Below are positions 16,546 to 26,099 of a stretch of 64,000 bases of DNA, piece after piece (positions within the stretch are counted from its first letter, which is position 1; each line of letters starts with the position of its first letter). Made by a program: the position numbers and the translations under genes. The notes under the pieces are model-generated. The model was not told the DNA's origin. It did not search any database and worked only from the letters and a program-made list of their open reading frames with translations. The stretch comes from Comamonadaceae bacterium (lineage in GTDB: Bacteria > Pseudomonadota > Gammaproteobacteria > Burkholderiales > Burkholderiaceae_C), in assembly GCA_947378785.1 (NCBI GenBank), contig CANCLK010000005.1:1-64000 (forward strand). The letters run 5' to 3'.

Positions 16546-17730
16546 TTAGCCTTTCAGGCCAGCTGCATGGCGTAGCAAGGCTGCCTTGTCGGTACGCTCC
16601 CAAGTGAACTCGGGTTCATCACGGCCGAAGTGGCCGTAAGCCGCTGTCTTCTCGTAGATCGGACGCAGCAGATCAAGCATCTGGATGATGCCTTTCGGGC
16701 GCAGATCAAAGTGTTCGTTGACAAAGGCGGCGATTTTCTCGTCCGAAATAACCCCCGTGCCTTCGGTGTTCACCGTGATGTTCATCGGGCGCGCCACGCC
16801 AATCGCGTAAGCCACCTGAATCTCGCACTTGGTGGCTAAGCCGGCGGCGACAATGTTTTTGGCCACGTAACGGGCAGCGTAGGCGGCAGAGCGGTCCACC
16901 TTTGTGGGGTCTTTGCCGGAAAATGCACCGCCGCCGTGGCGGCAGGCGCCGCCGTAGGTGTCAACGATGATCTTGCGACCGGTCAGGCCGCAGTCGCCCT
17001 GAGGGCCGCCAATGACGAAACGCCCGGTCGGGTTGACCAAGAATTTGGTGTCAAGGAGCCATTCTTTGGGCAGCACCGGCTTGATGATTTCTTCGATCAC
17101 CGCTTCGATGAAGGCTGGCTTCATCTTGTGGCCGTCGCTCATCTCGGGGCTGTGCTGGCTTGACAGCACAACGGTGTCGACACTGTGTGGCTTGCCATCG
17201 ACGTAGCGCATGGTGACCTGGCTTTTGGCATCAGGTCGCAAGAAAGGCAGACGGCCGTCTTTGCGCAGCTGGGCCTGGCGCTCGACCAAACGGTGAGCGT
17301 AATAAATCGGCGCGGGCATGAGTTCGGTGGTCTCGCTGCAGGCGTAGCCAAACATCAGGCCTTGGTCGCCGGCGCCGGTGTTCAGGTGGTCGTCGCTCGC
17401 ATGGTCGACGCCTTGGGCAATGTCGTTGCTTTGCTTGTCGTAGGCAACCAGCACGGCGCAGCCTTTGTAATCAATGCCGTACTCTGTGTTGTCGTAGCCA
17501 ATGCGCTTGATGGTGTCGCGCGCGACTTGGATGTAGTCGACATGCGCGTTGGTGGTAATTTCACCTGCCAGCACCACGAGACCGGTGTTGGTCAGGGTTT
17601 CAGCGGCCACGCGGGACAGCGGGTCTTGTTTGAAAATTGCGTCGAGAATAGCGTCTGAAATTTGGTCGGCGACCTTGTCAGGGTGGCCCTCGGAGACGGA
17701 TTCGGATGTGAAAAGATAATCGTTCGCCAT
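16546..17730 (-). CDS. metK: S-adenosylmethionine synthase
   Basis: This 394-residue enzyme makes S-adenosylmethionine from methionine and ATP in the cytosol. It begins [19 protein letters not shown], and contains [13 protein letters not shown] (ATP/methionine region) and the phosphate-binding loop [16 protein letters not shown]. Length matches MetK. The ORF track extends to a GTG at 17739. I chose the ATG at 17730 because GGAG lies eight bases upstream and the product then starts as in other MetK proteins. It is transcribed alone, divergent from the acyltransferases, and closed by a strong terminator. No known SAM or SAH riboswitch was recognised in the 139-base upstream gap. Confidence 0.98.
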   Translation of the reverse strand: MANDYLFTSESVSEGHPDKVADQISDAILDAIFKQDPLSRVAAETLTNTGLVVLAGEITTNAHVDYIQVARDTIKRIGYDNTEYGIDYKGCAVLVAYDKQSNDIAQGVDHASDDHLNTGAGDQGLMFGYACSETTELMPAPIYYAHRLVERQAQLRKDGRLPFLRPDAKSQVTMRYVDGKPHSVDTVVLSSQHSPEMSDGHKMKPAFIEAVIEEIIKPVLPKEWLLDTKFLVNPTGRFVIGGPQGDCGLTGRKIIVDTYGGACRHGGGAFSGKDPTKVDRSAAYAARYVAKNIVAAGLATKCEIQVAYAIGVARPMNITVNTEGTGVISDEKIAAFVNEHFDLRPKGIIQMLDLLRPIYEKTAAYGHFGRDEPEFTWERTDKAALLRHAAGLKG

Positions 17731-17869
17731 TGCGTACACTCCATTGGATTAGTCGGCGCGTTGCCAGCTAGAGTGCCTCGGCGAACGCTTTAGCAGAGAT
17801 GTTTAACGTCGCCCTGCAAGTTGTTCTGTAACTCGGCGACCAACCAATTATAAAGATAAAGCGGCCCTG

Positions 17870-18760
17870 ATGTTTTTGTTGTTTCGTTTTTTCTCCCATT
17901 GGCCTTTGCGTGTCTTGCATGCGTTGGGCGCTGCCATGGGCTGGTCTGTGTGGTTACTGAGCCCACGTTACCGGGCGACTTTCAGAGCCAACGTGGCGCA
18001 GGCTGGCCTGCCTTTTGAGGCGGCCAGACCGGCCATCGCCGAAGCGGGTCGATTTGTCGCAGAGCTGCCCAAACTCTGGATGCGGCCGCACGATCAATCT
18101 TGCTTGGCGCTGGTACACGTACAAGGCCAAGCCTATGCAGAAGCTGCTTTTGCGGCAGGTCAGGGTGTGATTTTTTTCGCCCCCCACGCGGGTAGTTTTG
18201 AGTTGGCGCCGCAGGCTTTGGCGGAACTCTATGGTCCGGTGACGGCGATGTACCGGCCCGCGCGGCAAGCGTGGTTGGCGCGTCTGATGCAGTCCAGCCG
18301 CTTGCGCCCCGGGCTGGTGGCCGTACCTGCTAACTTGAGTGGTATTCGGCAAATGCACCGAACCCTCAAAGCCAATGGCGCGGTGGCCCTGTTGACCGAC
18401 CAAGTGCCGCCGGAGGGGCTGGGTTTGTGGGCTTCATTTTTTGGCAAACCGGCTTACACCATGACCTTGGCCGCAAGGCTGGCCCTGCAGAGTGGCGCGG
18501 TCATGTTGCCAGTGCGCACCTTGCGCTTGCCGCGCGGGCAAGGCTATTCGCTGGAGATTTTGCCGCCTGTCGCCGGTTTGAACACCACACCGCCACCTGA
18601 CTTGTTGCAGGCGGTGAGCCTCGTCAACCAAGCCATCGAGACGCTGGTGTTGAGCCAGCCGGGTCAGTATTTGTGGGGCTATGCACGCTACAAAACGCCG
18701 CGCCGCGAAACTGCCGCGCCTGCCGAGGACAATGGGCAGCCAGAAAAGAATAAAAAGTGA
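17870..18760 (+). CDS. Lipid A biosynthesis acyltransferase (LpxL/HtrB family), first copy
   Basis: This 296-residue inner-membrane enzyme is expected to add a secondary acyl chain from acyl-ACP to Kdo-lipid A. It has an N-terminal hydrophobic anchor (about 12-31), the catalytic HX4E motif HAGSFE (H106-E111), the acyl-acceptor region TAMYRPARQAWL and TDQVPPEGLGLWASFFGKPA. Length is normal for the family. It overlaps the second acyltransferase gene, so the two probably act in one pathway. Which is LpxL and which LpxM cannot be decided from motifs alone. The C terminus ends in a polar Glu/Lys-rich tail. Confidence 0.9.
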   Translation: MFLLFRFFSHWPLRVLHALGAAMGWSVWLLSPRYRATFRANVAQAGLPFEAARPAIAEAGRFVAELPKLWMRPHDQSCLALVHVQGQAYAEAAFAAGQGVIFFAPHAGSFELAPQALAELYGPVTAMYRPARQAWLARLMQSSRLRPGLVAVPANLSGIRQMHRTLKANGAVALLTDQVPPEGLGLWASFFGKPAYTMTLAARLALQSGAVMLPVRTLRLPRGQGYSLEILPPVAGLNTTPPPDLLQAVSLVNQAIETLVLSQPGQYLWGYARYKTPRRETAAPAEDNGQPEKNKK

Positions 18761-18762
18761 GT

Positions 18763-19656
18763 ATGAACGTCGGATTATTTCTAAGCACCTTGGCAACCCG
18801 TGTCGGCATCGCTTTCATGCGGGTGCTCGCCCACTTTCCGTTGCCTGTACTGCGCGCGCTGGGGGCGGTGCTGGGCTGGTTGTTGTACTGGGTGGTGGTG
18901 CCGCGCCGACGGGTGGTGCAGACCAATTTGGCGCTGTGTTTTCCGGAACTCAGTGCCGCCGAGCGTGAGGCTTTGGCGCGCCAGACCTTTGTTTATTTTG
19001 CACAGACATGGTTAGACCGCAGCTGGCTCTGGCACGGCCGACCCGAGGTGCTGGCCCAGCGGCTGCATTTGCATGGTGCTTTGCATGAGTTCGACGGCCA
19101 TGCCCCGACAATTGTTTTCAGCCCGCATTTTTACGGATTGGACGCCGGTGCCACCGCCATCAACATGAACATTGACCGGGATTTCACGTCGATCTATTCT
19201 GAGCAGAGCAACCCGCTGCTGGACCAGTGGATCAAGGCCGGGCGTCTGCGTTTTGGCCGGGTCAGGTTGTTTTTGCGGAGCGAGGGGGCCAAGGCCAATG
19301 TCAGCGCCTTGCGTTCAGGCGAGGTCCTGTATCTGTTGCCCGACATGGACTTCAGCTTTGAGGGCACGGTGTTCGTGCCTTTTTTTGGCGTACCGACGGC
19401 CACGGTACCGTCGATTCCGCGCTTTGCGCGACTTGGCCGCGCCAAAGTGATTTCAGTGGTGCCGCGGCTCACGCCCACAGGCTATGACGTCGAAGTGATG
19501 CCGGCTTGGGAGAACTATCCCACCGGCGATGTGGAGGCTGATACCGCCCTGGTGAATCAGCATCTGGAGCGCTTCATTAAAACCATGCCAGCGCAGTATT
19601 ACTGGGTCCACAAACGCTTCAAGACACGCCCTGAAGGCTCGCCCTCGGTTTACTGA
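18763..19656 (+). CDS. Lipid A biosynthesis acyltransferase (LpxL/LpxM family), second copy
   Basis: This 297-residue acyltransferase is a paralogue of the previous gene. It has an N-terminal membrane anchor, the HX4D motif HFYGLD (H122-D127) and the LPDMDFSFEGTVFVPFFGV segment corresponding to the TDQ...FFG region of the first copy. It probably adds a second secondary acyl chain to lipid A. Two starts are possible: GTG 18757, overlapping the upstream stop as GTGA, or ATG 18763, used here. Both have weak ribosome binding sites, so translational coupling is likely. Confidence 0.9.
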   Translation: MNVGLFLSTLATRVGIAFMRVLAHFPLPVLRALGAVLGWLLYWVVVPRRRVVQTNLALCFPELSAAEREALARQTFVYFAQTWLDRSWLWHGRPEVLAQRLHLHGALHEFDGHAPTIVFSPHFYGLDAGATAINMNIDRDFTSIYSEQSNPLLDQWIKAGRLRFGRVRLFLRSEGAKANVSALRSGEVLYLLPDMDFSFEGTVFVPFFGVPTATVPSIPRFARLGRAKVISVVPRLTPTGYDVEVMPAWENYPTGDVEADTALVNQHLERFIKTMPAQYYWVHKRFKTRPEGSPSVY

Positions 19657-19663
19657 GTTTTTG

Positions 19664-20371
19664 TTATTGCGCTGGCTTAGGCTTGGCCGTCGCACTCAGC
19701 AGGCCTTCGGGATGGGCCCAGTTCCACAAATGCAAGGCAACCTCATCGACACCTTTGCGCTTGAGGGCCGAAAAGAGTTTCACATCGCCGCCACCAGCTT
19801 GCAGTTTCACAATCGACAGCACCTTGGCGGCCTCTGTTTTGTTGAGCTTGTCTGACTTGGTCAGCAGCACCAAAAATTTCAGGCCTTCGGCTACGCGCGG
19901 TCGTACCACGTCAAGCAATACTTCGTCGAGTTCGGTCAAGCCTAGCCGCGGGTCACAGAGCAACACAATGCCTGTGAGGTTGCGGCGGGTTTGCAAATAG
20001 TTGGCCATCACTTGTTGCCAGCGGTACTTGGCCGCTTTGGGCACTGCCGCGTAGCCGTAACCTGGCAAGTCGGCCAGCACGGCATCGGTGATGCCTTGTT
20101 TGCCCAGCGAAAACAGGTTGATGCTCTGCGTCCGACCAGGTGTTTTGGAGGCAAACGCCAACCGGTGCTGCTGCGTCAGGGTGTTGATGCAGGTGGATTT
20201 ACCGGCATTGGACCGACCCACGAAGGCGATTTCAGGAAAATCGAGCGCCGGCAGATGATGCAATTCAGGCGCGGTGGTCAAAAATTTAGCCGTGTGCATC
20301 CAACCCATGGCGATTTTTTCAGGATCGATGGGCAGACCCGCGGAGGGGGGAGAGGCAGCGGGGGAGGTCAT
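19664..20371 (-). CDS. ysxC: Ribosome-biogenesis GTP-binding protein YsxC/EngB
   Basis: This 235-residue GTPase acts in late large-subunit ribosome assembly. The G motifs are clear: G1 GRSNAGKST (52-60), G2 in SKTPGRTQSINLF, G3 DLPGYGYA and G4 TKSDKL. A ~45-residue N-terminal extension precedes the GTPase domain and a short Lys/Pro tail follows it. I use the ATG at 20371 (MTSPAAS), not the TTG at 20377. It converges with the second acyltransferase gene with a seven-base gap and is divergent from the cytochrome c4 gene. Confidence 0.96.
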   Translation of the reverse strand: MTSPAASPPSAGLPIDPEKIAMGWMHTAKFLTTAPELHHLPALDFPEIAFVGRSNAGKSTCINTLTQQHRLAFASKTPGRTQSINLFSLGKQGITDAVLADLPGYGYAAVPKAAKYRWQQVMANYLQTRRNLTGIVLLCDPRLGLTELDEVLLDVVRPRVAEGLKFLVLLTKSDKLNKTEAAKVLSIVKLQAGGGDVKLFSALKRKGVDEVALHLWNWAHPEGLLSATAKPKPAQ

Positions 20372-20569
20372 AGGCAAATTTTGGTGAGGGGCTGTTGGGC
20401 GGTTGAACCATCCAATGACTCGGTCATATCGACTGAAATAGTCGGCTGATGTGTCGGAAAGATCAGAGATTCAGCGTTGCCCGGATCAACTGCCCGGTTC
20501 TGCGGGGCGAAGCCATTGTAAAATCAGAAGCTGTCAGTTTTGTTGTGCCCCCTAATTAAAACGCCCGAT

Positions 20570-21205
20570 ATGAAGCTCTTCGCTACTTATGTCCTCGCCG
20601 CCCTCTTGGCCGTGCCTGTTGTTTCGTCTTTCGCTGCTGAGGGCACCGCCCCGACCCAGGTCACCAAGCCTGACCTGGTTGTAGGGGAAGCCAAGTACGC
20701 TGCCGTGTGCGCAGCCTGCCACGGCGCTGATGGCAATGCCGGCTCGCCCGCTTACCCAAAGCTGTCCCAGCAACACCCTGAATACTTGGTCAAGCAGCTC
20801 CATGAATTTAAAACGGGTGTTCGCAAGAACGCCATCATGCAAGGCTTTGCCGGGCAGCTCAGCGACGATGACATGAAAAACATCGCTTTCTGGGTGGCCT
20901 CTAAAAAGATCAAGCCCGGCTTTGCCAAAGAAAAAGACCTTGTGGTGCTCGGCGAGCGTATTTACCGCGGTGGCGTGTCCGATCGCCAGATTGCAGCTTG
21001 CGCCGGTTGCCACAACCCGACAGGTGCGGGCAACCCCGCCCAGTACCCGCGTTTGGGCGGCCAGCATGCCGATTACACCGCAGCACAATTGACCAGTTTT
21101 CGTGACGGCGTGCGCAACAACAGCTTGCCCATGACGCAAGTGGCAGCCAAGCTCAATGACCGTGAAATCCGTGCTTTGGCAGACTACATTGCGGGCCTGC
21201 GTTAA
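20570..21205 (+). CDS. Diheme cytochrome c4
   Basis: This 211-residue periplasmic cytochrome has a cleavable signal peptide (about 1-22, ending SFAA) and two c-type haem sites, CAACH (C47-H51) and CAGCH (C144-H148). Each half carries the c4-type texts YPKLSQQHPEYLVKQL and YPRLGGQHADYTAAQL, showing an internal duplication. Cytochrome c4 shuttles electrons between the bc1 complex and terminal oxidases. I chose the ATG at 20570 over the track start 20540 because it gives a normal signal peptide. A strong terminator follows. The next genes encode its haem-attachment machinery. Confidence 0.95.
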   Translation: MKLFATYVLAALLAVPVVSSFAAEGTAPTQVTKPDLVVGEAKYAAVCAACHGADGNAGSPAYPKLSQQHPEYLVKQLHEFKTGVRKNAIMQGFAGQLSDDDMKNIAFWVASKKIKPGFAKEKDLVVLGERIYRGGVSDRQIAACAGCHNPTGAGNPAQYPRLGGQHADYTAAQLTSFRDGVRNNSLPMTQVAAKLNDREIRALADYIAGLR

Positions 21206-21269
21206 ATCGCCTAGTTTTCAGCAGGCTTCAATCTTGATGGAACCCTGAGCTGAAAATATAGTCACAAGC

Positions 21270-21303
21270 AGGCGGGTCTTTCGCAGAAAGGCCCGCCTTT
21301 TTT
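21270..21303 (+). terminator. Rho-independent terminator after cytochrome c4
   Basis: AGGCGGG pairs with CCCGCCT and the inner CTTTC pairs with GAAAG around a GCA loop. The stem runs straight into TTTTTT. It lies 65 bases past the cytochrome stop and should separate that transcript from resB. Confidence 0.93.
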
Positions 21304-21373
21304 ATCGGCTCTTCGTTTTTCATACGATCTGTCTCTTCGTCATTGGTCTTCATCATCTCAATTTTTCATCGGC

Positions 21374-23566
21374 ATGACAGTTTCTACCCAAGGCATTGAG
21401 CTTGAATCCGGTTCCCGCACATGGCGCAGCTTGGTCGAACTGCTGTCGTCGATGCGGTTCTCCATCTCGTTGCTGACGGTTATCTGCATTGCATCGGTCA
21501 TCGGCACCGTGCTCAAGCAGCAAGAGCCGCTGAGCAATTACGTCAATCAGTTCGGTCCTTTCTGGGCGCAGGTGTTCAGCCTTGTCAGCCTCAACACGGT
21601 CTACAGTGCTTGGTGGTTTTTGCTGATCTTGGCTTTTCTGGTGATCAGCACCAGCTTGTGCATCAGTCGCAATGCGCCCAAAATTTTCGCGGAGCTGAAC
21701 CAGTTCAAGGAAAACATCCGCGAACAAAGCCTGAAGGCTTTTGGGCACCGTGCTGAAAACACCTTGACCGAAGCACCAGAAGTGGCAGCCCGGCGTATCG
21801 GCCAGACGCTGGTGCAGGGCGGTTGGCGGGTCAAACTACAACAGCGTGACAGCGGCTGGATGGTGGCGGCCAAAAAAGGTTCAGCCAACAAGCTTGGTTA
21901 CATCGCGGCGCACAGCGCCATCGTGCTGGTCTGCATCGGCGGGCTGCTCGACGGCGACTTGATGGTGCGCGCGCAAATGTGGTTCAGCGACAAGGTGGTT
22001 TTCTCTGGCGGAGGGCTGATCGCTGACGTGCCGCAACAGCACCGCTTGAGCGTGTCTAATCCGACCTTTCGCGGTAACCTGCTGGTGGCTGAGGGAACGC
22101 AGTCAAGTGTGGCGCTTCTGAACCAGCCCGGTGGTGTGCTGTTGCAAGAGCTGCCCTTTTCTATTGAGCTCAAAAAATTCATCGTTGAGTACTACTCCAC
22201 TGGCATGCCTAAGTTGTTCGCCAGCGAGATCGTGATTCACGACAAAGAAACCGGTGAAAAAATCCCGACCCGTGTGGAAGTGAACCACCCGGCCAACCAC
22301 AAGGGCGTCGAGATTTACCAGTCCAGCTTTGACGATGGCGGCTCCAGCGTCACGCTCAAGGCCATTCCGATGAATGCGGAGATCAAGCCGTTTGAGATTC
22401 AGGGCACGATTGGCGGCTCGAGCAACTTGAGCAATGGGTCTGACAAACTCACACTCGAATACACCGCGCTGCGCGTCATCAACGTTGAAAATTTCGGCAA
22501 CGCCGGGCGCCAAGTTGGTGATTCGGGTTCCGGCGTCGATGTGCGCAAAGTGGATCTGCGCCAAGCCATCGACAGCCGTCTGGGCGCTGCCAACAAGACG
22601 CGCGGCAACAAAGAGTTGCGCAATGTCGGCCCAAGTGTCAGTTACAAGCTGCGTGACGGTGCCGGGCAGGCGCGCGAATATCAAAACTACATGCTGCCAG
22701 TGCGCATGGACGACAACCCCGACAGCATTGCGGTGTTTTTGCTGGGCGTGCGAGAAACCCCGATCGATCCTTTTCAGTACCTGCGTGTGCCTGCCGACCA
22801 AGAAGGCAGCATGAACACCTTCTTGGCCACCCGCGCGGCGCTGGCTGATGAGCGACTGCGTGACGAAGCAGTCCGGCGATATGTCCGCCAAGCGATCGCC
22901 GCTGGCCGTCCGGACTTGGCCGCCCAACTGACGGCTTCAGCCTCGCGTGCGTTGGGCCTCTTTGCTGGTGTCGAAAGTGTTGCCCCACGGGTTGGGCCAA
23001 GGGCTGATGCCCCGCCTCAAACCGACAAGCCGGTGGCGGGCCTCCAAGCGATCTCGGATTTCATGGAAATCAACGTGCCTGAAGCCGAGCGCAGCCGGGC
23101 TGGCGAGGTGCTGGTGCGCATTCTCAACGGTGTGCTGTTTGAGCTGGTGTCCATGTCGCGCGAACAGGCCGGGCTGAAACCGATGTCGCGCGACGACAAA
23201 ACGCAAAATTTCATGACCCAAGCGGTGTTGAGCTTGAGCGATGCACACCACTACCCGGCGCCCATGACGTTTGCGCTAAAGGACTTTACGCAGGTGCAAG
23301 CCAGCGTTTTTCAGGTGGCCCGCGCGCCTGGTAAAAAAATTGTTTATCTGGGTTGCGCTTTTCTGATCGTGGGCATTTTTGCCATGCTCTATGTGCGCGA
23401 GCGGCGGGTCTGGGTCTGGTTGTCGCCTCGTCGTGGCACGCTTGAGGCTGGCCAGACAGACAGCGCCAGTCATGCGACCATGGCGCTGTCGGCCAACCGC
23501 AAGACGATGGATGGCGACCAGGAATTTGAAATGTTGAAAACCCGACTCTTACAGGTGTCCCCATGA
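21374..23566 (+). CDS. resB: Cytochrome c biogenesis protein ResB (System II, CcsB/Ccs1-type)
   Basis: This 730-residue membrane protein works with the next gene product to export haem and attach it to apocytochromes c in the periplasm. Transmembrane segments lie near residues 30-50, 75-97 and 175-195, with a fourth near 655-675 (IVYLGCAFLIVGIFAMLYV). A large periplasmic domain lies between the third and fourth. Conserved family text includes SMRFSISLLTVICIASVIGT, VEVNHPANHKGVEIYQSSFDDGG and FLGVRETP-like motifs. Length suits proteobacterial ResB. It overlaps the next start by four bases. Confidence 0.94.
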   Translation: MTVSTQGIELESGSRTWRSLVELLSSMRFSISLLTVICIASVIGTVLKQQEPLSNYVNQFGPFWAQVFSLVSLNTVYSAWWFLLILAFLVISTSLCISRNAPKIFAELNQFKENIREQSLKAFGHRAENTLTEAPEVAARRIGQTLVQGGWRVKLQQRDSGWMVAAKKGSANKLGYIAAHSAIVLVCIGGLLDGDLMVRAQMWFSDKVVFSGGGLIADVPQQHRLSVSNPTFRGNLLVAEGTQSSVALLNQPGGVLLQELPFSIELKKFIVEYYSTGMPKLFASEIVIHDKETGEKIPTRVEVNHPANHKGVEIYQSSFDDGGSSVTLKAIPMNAEIKPFEIQGTIGGSSNLSNGSDKLTLEYTALRVINVENFGNAGRQVGDSGSGVDVRKVDLRQAIDSRLGAANKTRGNKELRNVGPSVSYKLRDGAGQAREYQNYMLPVRMDDNPDSIAVFLLGVRETPIDPFQYLRVPADQEGSMNTFLATRAALADERLRDEAVRRYVRQAIAAGRPDLAAQLTASASRALGLFAGVESVAPRVGPRADAPPQTDKPVAGLQAISDFMEINVPEAERSRAGEVLVRILNGVLFELVSMSREQAGLKPMSRDDKTQNFMTQAVLSLSDAHHYPAPMTFALKDFTQVQASVFQVARAPGKKIVYLGCAFLIVGIFAMLYVRERRVWVWLSPRRGTLEAGQTDSASHATMALSANRKTMDGDQEFEMLKTRLLQVSP

Positions 23567-24921
23567 AAACCACCACGCTCAAGCGCAGCGGCGCCGACGA
23601 CGGCTTCATCTTGAATGAAGGTTACTTCGCGCGTCGCAATTTGCTCGACTGGCTGTTTGCCGCACTCGTGATGTGTGGCGGGCTCTACGTCTTTTTCCGC
23701 TACCAAGCGCAGATGGATGTGTACGAAAAAGGGATCTTGCTGGGGGTTATTCCCGCGGCCATCGCCATGGGCTGGTTCTGGCGTCCGCTGCGTGCCTTGA
23801 TGCTGGTGGTGACGGTCGGCTCGCTGCTGGGCATCGTGTCGTATCAGGGTGATCTGGCGCGTGCAGAGCAGGTTTTTTGGCTGAAGTATTTCCTCTCCAG
23901 CCAATCCGCCATTTTGTGGATGAGCGTGCTGTTTTTCATGGGCACTATTTTTTATTGGCTTGGCATGGTGACCAGCCGCGGTGAAGGCGGCAACAGCGCA
24001 GCTTTCGAGTCGATGGGCTCGAAAATTGTTTGGGTCGCGATTGGCATGGCCTTGATTGGCACGATGGTGCGCTGGTACGAGGGCTACCTGATCGGGCCAG
24101 ACATTGGTCACATTCCGGTCAGTAATTTGTATGAAGTGTTCGTCTTGTTTTCTTGGATGACGGCCGCCTTTTACTTGTACTTTGAAGCCCAATACAAGAC
24201 CCGCGCCTTGGGTGCTTTTGTCATGCTGGTGGTGAGCGCCGCAGTGGGTTTTCTGCTCTGGTACACCGTTGTTCGCGAAGCCCACGAAATCCAGCCGCTG
24301 GTGCCCGCGCTGAAAAGCTGGTGGATGAAGCTGCACGTGCCGGCCAACTTCATTGGCTACGGCATGTTTTCTCTGGCGGCGATGGTCTCGCTGGCTTACT
24401 TGATCAAGCAGCAGGCGTCTGAGACGCGCTGGTACAAGTTGACGCCGCTGTGGTTGTTGGGCGTGGTGATCTGCTTTGTGCCGATTGTTTTTCGCAAGGC
24501 ACCGGCGGAAGTCGGTGGCAGCAACTACTGGCTTGGTTATCTGATTGTCTCGGGCCTGATCGCCGGTGGTATTTTGCTGGGCCGTCAACGCATTGCCGAG
24601 CGGCTGCCGAGCTTTGAAGTGCTGGACGATGTGATGTACAAAGCCATCGCTGTTGGTTTTGCTTTCTTCACCATCGCCACCGTTCTGGGTGCACTGTGGG
24701 CGGCCGAAGCTTGGGGTGGCTATTGGAGCTGGGACCCGAAAGAGACTTGGGCCCTGATCGTCTGGCTCAACTACGCAGCTTGGCTGCACATGCGCCTCAT
24801 GAAGGGCTTGCGCGGCACCGTGGCGGCTTGGTGGGCGTTGGTTGGTTTAGCGGTGACCACCTTCGCTTTTCTGGGCGTCAATATGTTTCTGTCGGGCCTG
24901 CACAGCTACGGCGAACTGTGA
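23563..24921 (+). CDS. ccsB: Cytochrome c biogenesis protein CcsB/ResC (CcsA family), haem-handling WWD protein
   Basis: This 452-residue multi-spanning membrane protein (about eight helices) has the tryptophan-rich haem-binding motif WGGYWSWDPKETWALIVWL, the hallmark of the CcmC/CcmF/CcsA family. Candidate haem-ligand histidines flank it, for example KLHVPANFIGYG and WLHMRLMKG. With ResB it forms the System II cytochrome c synthetase. The ATGA overlap with resB indicates coupled translation. Its location downstream of a cytochrome c4 gene fits the function. Confidence 0.95.
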   Translation: MKTTTLKRSGADDGFILNEGYFARRNLLDWLFAALVMCGGLYVFFRYQAQMDVYEKGILLGVIPAAIAMGWFWRPLRALMLVVTVGSLLGIVSYQGDLARAEQVFWLKYFLSSQSAILWMSVLFFMGTIFYWLGMVTSRGEGGNSAAFESMGSKIVWVAIGMALIGTMVRWYEGYLIGPDIGHIPVSNLYEVFVLFSWMTAAFYLYFEAQYKTRALGAFVMLVVSAAVGFLLWYTVVREAHEIQPLVPALKSWWMKLHVPANFIGYGMFSLAAMVSLAYLIKQQASETRWYKLTPLWLLGVVICFVPIVFRKAPAEVGGSNYWLGYLIVSGLIAGGILLGRQRIAERLPSFEVLDDVMYKAIAVGFAFFTIATVLGALWAAEAWGGYWSWDPKETWALIVWLNYAAWLHMRLMKGLRGTVAAWWALVGLAVTTFAFLGVNMFLSGLHSYGEL

Positions 24922-24980
24922 TGTCGGCCGGCGGGCCGGTGCTTTTTGATTATTGACACGCTCTTTTTAAAGGAACCATC

Positions 24981-25979
24981 ATGTTGATCAAGACCGACCA
25001 CAACGGATTCACTCATCCTGTGTCCAGCGAGATCACGCCCGAGCGTGTGTACCGCGAGCGACGCGCGCTCATCAAACTGATGGCGGGCGGTGTGGCGGGT
25101 GCGGCACTGGCGGGCTGGGCTGGCCGTGAAGCGATGGCGCAGGCGATTGTCCGACCGGGTCAGCATGCGGTGCTGCTGGGCGGCATATCGACCGTGGCTG
25201 GTGCAGTGAGCATGGACAAAGTCACCGAGTACAAAGACGCCAGCACGTACAACAATTTTTACGAATTCGGTACGGACAAGGCCGACCCCGCACGCAACGC
25301 CGGCACGCTCGTCACCCGTCCCTGGACGGTGAGCATTGAGGGACTGATCAAGCAGCCGAAAACCTACGGCATTGAAGAGTTGCTCAAGCTCAGCGCACAA
25401 GAAGAGCGGATTTACCGGATGCGCTGTGTCGAGGGTTGGTCGATGGTGATCCCGTGGGTCGGTTATTCGCTGGCCGAGCTGATTAAAAAAGTCGAACCAT
25501 TGGGCAGCGCCAAGTATGTTGAGTTTGTCACGCTGGCAGACCCCAAGACCATGCCTTTCGTTGGTTCGCGCGTGCTCGATTGGCCTTATGTCGAAGCTCT
25601 GCGGATGGACGAGGCCATGAACCCGCTGACCTTGCTGACCTTCGGCATGTACGGTGAGGTGTTGCCGAATCAAAACGGTGCACCGGTGCGCTTGGTTGTG
25701 CCATGGAAATACGGCTTCAAGAGTGGCAAGAGCATCGTCAAGATTCGCTTCACTGACAAGGAGCCGCGCACCGCCTGGAACAAGGCTGCCGCGCAAGAGT
25801 ACGGTTTTTATTCAAACGTCAACCCGAACGTCAGCCACCCGCGCTGGAGTCAGGCCACCGAACGGCGCATTGGCGAAGACGGTTTGTTTTCCAAGAAGCG
25901 CAAGACGCTGATGTTCAATGGCTACGAGGCACAAGTGGCGCAGCTTTACGCCGGCATGGACTTGAAAAAGCTTTTTTAA
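24981..25979 (+). CDS. msrP: Protein-methionine-sulfoxide reductase catalytic subunit MsrP (YedY)
   Basis: This 332-residue periplasmic molybdopterin enzyme repairs oxidised methionines in envelope proteins. It has a Tat leader ([22 protein letters not shown] at 27-28). The sulfite-oxidase-type fold contains the Mo-ligating cysteine C149 ([18 protein letters not shown]), NYYEFGT-like text [10 protein letters not shown] and [20 protein letters not shown] good AAAGGAACC precedes the ATG. The haem partner msrQ follows, separated by a 63-base REP-like palindrome. Confidence 0.97.
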   Translation: MLIKTDHNGFTHPVSSEITPERVYRERRALIKLMAGGVAGAALAGWAGREAMAQAIVRPGQHAVLLGGISTVAGAVSMDKVTEYKDASTYNNFYEFGTDKADPARNAGTLVTRPWTVSIEGLIKQPKTYGIEELLKLSAQEERIYRMRCVEGWSMVIPWVGYSLAELIKKVEPLGSAKYVEFVTLADPKTMPFVGSRVLDWPYVEALRMDEAMNPLTLLTFGMYGEVLPNQNGAPVRLVVPWKYGFKSGKSIVKIRFTDKEPRTAWNKAAAQEYGFYSNVNPNVSHPRWSQATERRIGEDGLFSKKRKTLMFNGYEAQVAQLYAGMDLKKLF

Positions 25980-26023
25980 CGTCAAGCATGTGTCTGTGCC
26001 TGAAGCGGACTTCCACAAGATGA

Positions 26024-26086
26024 GTCGTTGCGAGCGGAGCGCGGCAACCCATGACCGCTGGATCGCCGCGCTCCGCTCGCGATGAC
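26024..26086. repeat. REP-like imperfect palindrome between msrP and msrQ
   Basis: GTCGTTGCGAGCGGAGCGCG... and its imperfect complement ...CGCGCTCCGCTCGCGATGAC form two 28-base arms with four mismatches around a seven-base TGACCGC loop. The arm text (TTGCGAGCGGAGCGCGGCAA / GGATCGCCGCGCTCCGCTCGC) resembles palindromic intergenic repeats widespread in proteobacterial chromosomes. It lies between two genes of one functional pair, so it may form an mRNA stem-loop affecting msrQ expression. Copy number elsewhere in the genome is unknown. Confidence 0.75.
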
Positions 26087-26099
26087 AATGGGTGATGTC

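Noticed and set aside
16379-16603. Minus-strand ORF between metK and the liv operon
   Set aside because: It overlaps the 3' end of metK and runs through the metK terminator; no ribosome binding site or recognisable family.
17731-17869. Possible SAM or SAH riboswitch upstream of metK
   Set aside because: The 139-base region shows no conserved core of known SAM or SAH classes that I can recognise.
23470-24789. 439-codon minus-strand ORF opposite ccsB
   Set aside because: His/Gln-rich antisense shadow of a membrane protein gene; no start signal.
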